Assembly: GCA_035512595.1 (NCBI GenBank)
Contig: DATKDU010000426.1
Location: 1-10,425 of the forward strand
Reading direction: 5' to 3'
DNA from: DATKDU01 sp035512595
GTDB lineage: Bacteria > Planctomycetota > Planctomycetia > Pirellulales > Pirellulaceae
DNA: 10,425 nucleotides
Numbering within the stretch: position 1 is the first letter of the stretch; the number at the start of each line of letters is the position of its first letter. Both the position numbers and the translations under genes were made by a program. The notes beneath the pieces are model-generated. The model saw only the letters and a program-made list of their open reading frames with translations, made no database searches and had not been told where the DNA came from. Shown piece by piece: positions 7,701 through 10,425 of the stretch.

Positions 7701-7783
7701 CCAATGACCAAGTCCCAATGACCAAGTCCCAATGACCGCCGACTTAAACTCCATTGGTCATTGAGGCTTGATCATTGGTCATT
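7701..7783. repeat. CAATGACC repeat cluster: tandem 14-mers facing inverted copies
   Basis: CCAATGACCAAGTC occurs in tandem at 7701-7714 and 7715-7728, with a partial third copy CCAATGACC at 7729-7737. Two copies of CATTGGTCATT follow at 7752-7762 and 7773-7783, 21 bases apart and in the opposite orientation, so CAATGACC can pair with GGTCATTG into alternative hairpins. The last copy overlaps the stop codon of the lipoprotein gene at 7772. As it sits just after that gene it might form a transcript end, but there is no T-run, so I call it only a repeat. Confidence 0.8.
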
Positions 7784-8074
7784 CATTAGATCCCCCGACC
7801 AGTCGGAGGATTTCTTGATCGACTTCAGCGGGCTGCGCGACGCGCTCGGAGGCGCTGGCGGCGGCAGTTCCGCCGGCTCGCCTTCGACGATCACCTCGCC
7901 TTCAGCGCCGGCCGGCGCGAACGCCGAGCCGACGCGGCCGTGGCACAGATCAGTCCGCTGCCACCGTCCGCCCGTGTAGCCGTAAGCCTCGTCGTAGGGG
8001 CTACAGCACATGGCACAGCCGGAAGTCAGCAGTGCGGCAATCACCAGCAAGCCGAAGCCAAAAGTGCGGCCCAT
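7772..8074 (-). CDS. Small Cys-containing lipoprotein, function unknown
   Basis: A 100-aa predicted lipoprotein. Residues 1-20 form a signal peptide, GLLVIAALLTSGC, with Cys20 as the likely lipidated residue; the -3 position is Thr, so the lipobox is slightly atypical. The mature part starts CAMCCSPYDEAYGYTGGRW and goes on to RVGSAFAPAG; this Cys-rich head with GGRW and GRVGS resembles small lipoproteins I associate with planctomycetes, but I cannot name a function. A Pro/Ala/Ser-rich tail ends in a basic patch (KSIKKS). I chose the ATG at 8074 because the signal peptide begins there and CAGGGA lies about 8 bases upstream; an upstream start at 8143 would add 23 residues incompatible with a signal peptide. 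The final Asn-Asp-Gln and the stop codon are written by the intergenic CATTGGTCATT repeat, so the tail may have been altered by it. Confidence 0.72.
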   Translation of the reverse strand: MGRTFGFGLLVIAALLTSGCAMCCSPYDEAYGYTGGRWQRTDLCHGRVGSAFAPAGAEGEVIVEGEPAELPPPAPPSASRSPLKSIKKSSDWSGDLMNDQ

Positions 8075-8162
8075 GACGCAGTCCCTGCGACGATGAATCG
8101 TGAAGGTGCGGCGTGGCGAGGAGGAAACTGCTGTTGGCAGCAACCGGCTAGCATTTGCCGCG

Positions 8163-8188
8163 CGGCGCGATCCGGCGCGCCGCTACGA
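8163..8188 (+). repeat. Palindromic element U3 (20-nt hairpin plus CTACGA tail)
   Basis: Plus-strand arms CGGCGCG (8163-8169) and CGCGCCG (8176-8182) enclose ATCCGG; the flanking G8162 and C8183 extend the pairing to 8 bp. The 20-nt span 8163-8182 is followed by CTACGA, matching the length and tail position of U1 and U2, though with a larger loop and a tail ending in A. It lies about 80 bases past the stop of the gene at 8267 and could also work as a transcript-stabilising hairpin. Confidence 0.55.
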
Positions 8189-8198
8189 TCTTCGGCCT

Positions 8199-8256
8199 GT
8201 AGCGACTGCGGGCTTTAGCGAAATTTTGCCGAATGCAGCGACTCTGCGGCTACGAC
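8199..8256. repeat. Degenerate repeat-like spacer with GTAGC/GCTAC boundaries
   Basis: GTAGC at 8199-8203 and GCTAC at 8249-8253 bracket this segment. Inside, GTAGCGACTGCGG (8199-8211) is repeated imperfectly as GCAGCGACTCTGCGG (8235-8249). The stretch at 8229-8256 starts CCGAA, has GCGACT in the middle and ends GCTACGAC, resembling a decayed relative of the hairpins at 4645 and 8163, but its arms no longer pair well. Together with U3 this fills most of the 192-bp gap between the two flanking genes. Confidence 0.35.
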
Positions 8257-8266
8257 ATCCAGCTTG

Positions 8267-9031
8267 CTACGAAAACGCCGGGTGTGCCCGCCTCTCCACC
8301 GGCCGGCCCAAGTCAGGATGCCGATCGAGGAGGGCCATGATGTATTGCCAGTCGAGCGATTCGGGGCCGAGGGCATCGAGGATCAACTCGACGTGCTCCC
8401 AATCCTCTTCGTCGTGAATCGCCAGGCACAGATCATCCCGGTCGAGCTTGGCCGGCGCGGGCAAGAGCTGCACCGCAAACTTCTCCGGATGCGAGTACAA
8501 GTAGCGCGTTGCCAACTGGCGGTCCTCGGGCCGCCGCGCCTCGCGATCGGCCTGGAGCAACCCCTCGGCACTGCACCACTCCGAGAAAACTCCCATCTTC
8601 GACTCGACCGCAGGCCGGCCGTCACTCAGCCGGTAACCCGCATAGTCGCAGCGGTCGCAGCCGAGACCGACGGTAATCAGCCGGTCGATCAAGATCGGAT
8701 CGACAAACGGCGTGCTGACGCTCAGCCGCACGACGCCGTCGCAGGGAAACTCGCGCACGACATCGGCCAGACGGCCGAGCGGATCGTCCGCGTGGCTGAC
8801 GAACGACTGGACGTCGGCCGGCGCCAGATCCGCGAGGCTGCGCGTCAGCGGATCACTGCCGGCGACGACCACAATTTTTGAAATACGCTGGGCGTCCCCC
8901 ACGCGGCGGACGACCCATTCCAAAAGCGTCTTGCCGCCGAAGCGGCGGCGAGCAATCCCGGCCAGCGGGCTCTTGAGCGAGAGCGAATCGACCGCCGGCT
9001 GAACCTCCACGACACCTAACGTGGTAACCAT
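8267..9031 (-). CDS. SpsF-like cytidylyltransferase-fold protein, probably catalytically altered
   Basis: A 254-aa protein with the layout of SpsF-type cytidylyltransferases (CTP_transf_3), which make CMP-sugars for surface polysaccharides. Matching blocks: ARRRFGGKTLLEWVVRRV (27-44) for the usual GGKPLLEHVIERL region, VRLSVSTPFVDPILID (101-116) for VRITGDCPLIDPEVID, ATRYLYSHPEKF (174-185), and LCLAIHDEEDWEHVELI (201-217) for LRLTVDTPEDLELV. The residues that matter differ: the Asp of TGD is Ser106, the Asp of TVD is His206, and the N-terminal QARxGSSRLPGK nucleotide loop is replaced by QPAVDSLSLKSPLAG. The start is ATG 9031, supported by GGAGG 8 bases upstream; a TTG at 9082 is in frame but lacks this support. 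It could be a pseudoenzyme or a nucleotidyltransferase using other residues. Flanking lipoprotein genes give no pathway clue. Confidence 0.65.
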   Translation of the reverse strand: MVTTLGVVEVQPAVDSLSLKSPLAGIARRRFGGKTLLEWVVRRVGDAQRISKIVVVAGSDPLTRSLADLAPADVQSFVSHADDPLGRLADVVREFPCDGVVRLSVSTPFVDPILIDRLITVGLGCDRCDYAGYRLSDGRPAVESKMGVFSEWCSAEGLLQADREARRPEDRQLATRYLYSHPEKFAVQLLPAPAKLDRDDLCLAIHDEEDWEHVELILDALGPESLDWQYIMALLDRHPDLGRPVERRAHPAFS

Positions 9032-9039
9032 CCTTGCCG

Positions 9040-9044
9040 CCTCC
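9040..9044 (-). promoter_or_regulatory. Strong Shine-Dalgarno GGAGG
   Basis: Minus-strand GGAGG, 8 bases before the ATG at 9031. It is the best ribosome-binding site in the window and decides the start of the SpsF-like gene against the in-frame TTG at 9082. Confidence 0.75.
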
Positions 9045-9108
9045 AAACACGAGGGCCTACCATCTACACGTACGCAGCCCAAAGCAGCTCAAGCGAGGTG
9101 ATTGCGGT

Positions 9109-9138
9109 AATCTAGCAGCTTGGCGGCGCCGGGGTCAA
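9109..9138 (-). promoter_or_regulatory. Candidate sigma70-type promoter for the SpsF-like gene
   Basis: On the minus strand TTGACC (9138-9133; 5 of 6 to TTGACA) is followed after 18 bases by TAGATT (9114-9109; 4 of 6 to TATAAT). Transcription would start near 9102, leaving a leader of about 70 bases before the ATG at 9031. It sits in the gap after the lipoprotein gene ending at 9166, which suits a separate transcription unit. The match is by eye only. Confidence 0.4.
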
Positions 9139-9165
9139 GCAGCGGAAGAAACCGCCCCGCTAGCA

Positions 9166-10383
9166 CTACCGAATCGAGAACTCGATCTGCCCGTCTCCCA
9201 GCTTCCGCCCCTGATAGTGCTCCTTCGCCTTCAGATCCTCGACCGTCAATTCCAGGCGATACCGGCCCGCGCCAATGCCGTCAGGGAGATAGATCCGGTA
9301 CGCTAAAAAATAATCGCGCCGCTGATTGCGGCAAACTTCCTTATCCAGCGGCAATTCGCGCTCGTCCACCAGCGTCCCGCCGTCGTCAAAGATCTGGTAC
9401 GAGACGGCGAGCTCGGTTTCGTAGGTGTCCGGCCCCTTCTTCTGGCTGGCGAAATTGTCCACCTCGGCATACAGGATCACCTGCTGCTTGGCCCGGAACT
9501 GGGCGGTCGGGAACTCCTTGTACCAGCCAAAGCCCTCCACGCTTTCACAGAAGCGGAGGTTCTTGACGTCCAGTTTCGCGGCAGCGGCCAGCTCTGCCGA
9601 CGCATCCTTGAGCGAGCGGAGGACGCGGGCGTTGCGAAGGGTGGGGCGGCGCTCTTCGTCGGCGGAGAGCCACGTCGAGAGTCCGAACATCACTTGTTTG
9701 AACGCCTCTTGCTCTGCTGCGGGGAGCGATTCGATCTCGCCGACCGCGTCGTCGGGACGCTCGGCCAACAAGTAGAGCAGCCGCAACTGCTGCTGCATGC
9801 GGCGCAGCTCGCCATCGACGTCCTGCTTGCCGCTGCGAAGCTGCACCTCTTGCTCAAGTGCCGCGATCAGCTCGTCACGGCGGCGCAGCAGATCGGCCAG
9901 GCGCTCTTCGGCGGTTGGTTCCGCCTTGGCTGAGTCGCTCGTGGGTTCTGATTTTTCTTCGTCAGTCGTGGCATCGGATGCCGACTGCTCCGTTGGCGGC
10001 TTACTTTCCGGCGGTGCGGTCGTCGCCGCGGCGGTTGTTGCGGCCGGCTGGGCTTCGTCTGGTTTGTCGGCACTCGCCGCAGGCTGCGCTGGCGCCTGGG
10101 GTTGCGTGGGGGCTTGCGATCCAGTCGCTGCCGGCGCGGTCACCGGCGCGTTCACGATGGGTGCAGGCGGTTGAGAGGATACCGCAGTGTCCGCCGATTC
10201 CTGTTGCTCGGGGCGCTCAGCTTCCACGTGCTGCGGAGGCGGATAAGGGCGCACGTCCACCGGCGGCTCGAGATCTTCCTCTTTGCCCGGCAAATGTCCG
10301 CCGAGCAGATCGAGCGCCGCGCAGCCGGAAAGCATCGTGCCGGCCAGCACGAGCAGAAGCCAACTTGTCAGTCGCCGGTTCAT
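9166..10383 (-). CDS. Lipoprotein with long Pro/Ala-rich linker and C-terminal beta domain, function unknown
   Basis: A 405-aa predicted lipoprotein that I cannot assign to a named function. Residues 1-21 are a signal peptide with a good lipobox, LSGC, and lipidated Cys21. Residues about 38-155 are low complexity, rich in Pro, Ala, Thr, Gln and Glu, and should be disordered. Residues 157-240 are charged and helical (LADLLRRRDELIAALEQEV and onward), possibly coiled coil. From about 275, LRFCESVEGFGWYKEFP, QVILYAEVDNF, ELAVSYQIFDDGG, RRDYFLAYRIYLP and RYRLELTVEDL suggest a beta-sandwich-like domain. The layout fits a membrane-anchored periplasmic protein whose folded domain is held away from the membrane by a flexible tether. 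The ATG at 10383 starts the signal peptide directly; a palindromic element lies 7 bases upstream. The gene is complete and well separated from its downstream neighbour. Confidence 0.8.
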   Translation of the reverse strand: MNRRLTSWLLLVLAGTMLSGCAALDLLGGHLPGKEEDLEPPVDVRPYPPPQHVEAERPEQQESADTAVSSQPPAPIVNAPVTAPAATGSQAPTQPQAPAQPAASADKPDEAQPAATTAAATTAPPESKPPTEQSASDATTDEEKSEPTSDSAKAEPTAEERLADLLRRRDELIAALEQEVQLRSGKQDVDGELRRMQQQLRLLYLLAERPDDAVGEIESLPAAEQEAFKQVMFGLSTWLSADEERRPTLRNARVLRSLKDASAELAAAAKLDVKNLRFCESVEGFGWYKEFPTAQFRAKQQVILYAEVDNFASQKKGPDTYETELAVSYQIFDDGGTLVDERELPLDKEVCRNQRRDYFLAYRIYLPDGIGAGRYRLELTVEDLKAKEHYQGRKLGDGQIEFSIR

Positions 10384-10390
10384 GGCTCAT

Positions 10391-10416
10391 CCGTAGGACG
10401 GCCTTCCTAGGCCGTC
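10391..10416 (-). repeat. Palindromic element U5 (20-nt hairpin plus CTACGG tail)
   Basis: Minus-strand arms GACGGCCT and AGGCCGTC (8 bp, extendable to 9) close the tetraloop AGGA and are followed directly by CTACGG, the same tail as in U2. Only 7 bases separate it from the lipoprotein ATG at 10383, so the hairpin would occupy the 5' leader or mark the end of an upstream transcript. The remaining bases to the window edge hold nothing else. Confidence 0.7.
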
Positions 10417-10425
10417 CATCGATTA

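Noticed and set aside
7701..7737. A short CRISPR-like repeat array
   Set aside because: The 14-bp units are directly adjacent without spacers, there are under three of them, and there are no cas genes.
8075..8143. An upstream start for the small lipoprotein, adding 23 residues
   Set aside because: It would bury the signal peptide behind an Arg-rich stretch; the ATG at 8074 gives a normal lipoprotein N-terminus.
8162..8183. An intrinsic terminator for the SpsF-like gene
   Set aside because: The GC-rich stem is strong, but no T-run follows it in the direction of transcription; it fits better as part of the repeat element.
9032..9082. An upstream TTG start for the SpsF-like gene
   Set aside because: GGAGG at 9040-9044 is correctly spaced for the ATG at 9031 and would lie within the coding sequence if TTG were used.
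9142..9155. GCGG/CCGC stem after the 405-aa lipoprotein gene as a terminator
   Set aside because: Only 4 bp with a six-base loop and no T-run; too weak to claim.

Overview
The window looks like a chromosomal segment of a GC-rich bacterium, most likely a planctomycete (Pirellulales-like). That placement is an inference from protein style: small Cys-containing lipoproteins, a Pro/Ala-rich lipoprotein with a C-terminal beta domain, an AddAB-type nuclease pair, and short intergenic palindromes. No marker gene fixes the taxonomy. Every gene I can support is on the minus strand, so transcription runs from high to low coordinates. There are no RNA genes, insertion sequences, CRISPR arrays or phage genes.

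Layout in order of transcription. (1) 10383-9166: a 405-aa lipoprotein with a long disordered linker. (2) 9031-8267: a 254-aa protein with the fold signature of SpsF-type cytidylyltransferases but without the expected catalytic residues; it has its own likely promoter and a strong Shine-Dalgarno. (3) 8074-7772: a 100-aa lipoprotein whose last codons lie in an intergenic repeat. (4) 7609-6002: an Nramp-related transporter lacking the usual metal-binding motifs and carrying a charged insert, followed 15 bp later by (5) 5986-4760, threonine synthase. (6) 4584-1741: an AddB-like PD-(D/E)XK nuclease, coupled by an ATGA overlap to (7) 1744-1: the N-terminal half of an AddA-like UvrD-family helicase, cut by the window edge.

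Genes 6 and 7 should form one complex that resects double-strand breaks and initiates RecA-dependent repair. Genes 4 and 5 are probably co-transcribed, but no functional link is evident. Genes 1 to 3 have no assignable pathway.

The most unusual signal is between the genes. Four intergenic elements share one architecture: a 20-nt palindrome with variable, self-complementary arms, followed directly by (C/T)TACG. Two of them form an inverted doublet between thrC and addB, with two compensatory base-pair changes between the copies. This resembles a REP/REPIN-type repeat family. I see no complete undescribed multi-gene system; the rest is ordinary housekeeping with some divergent family members. 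No gene-free stretch exceeds 200 bases.
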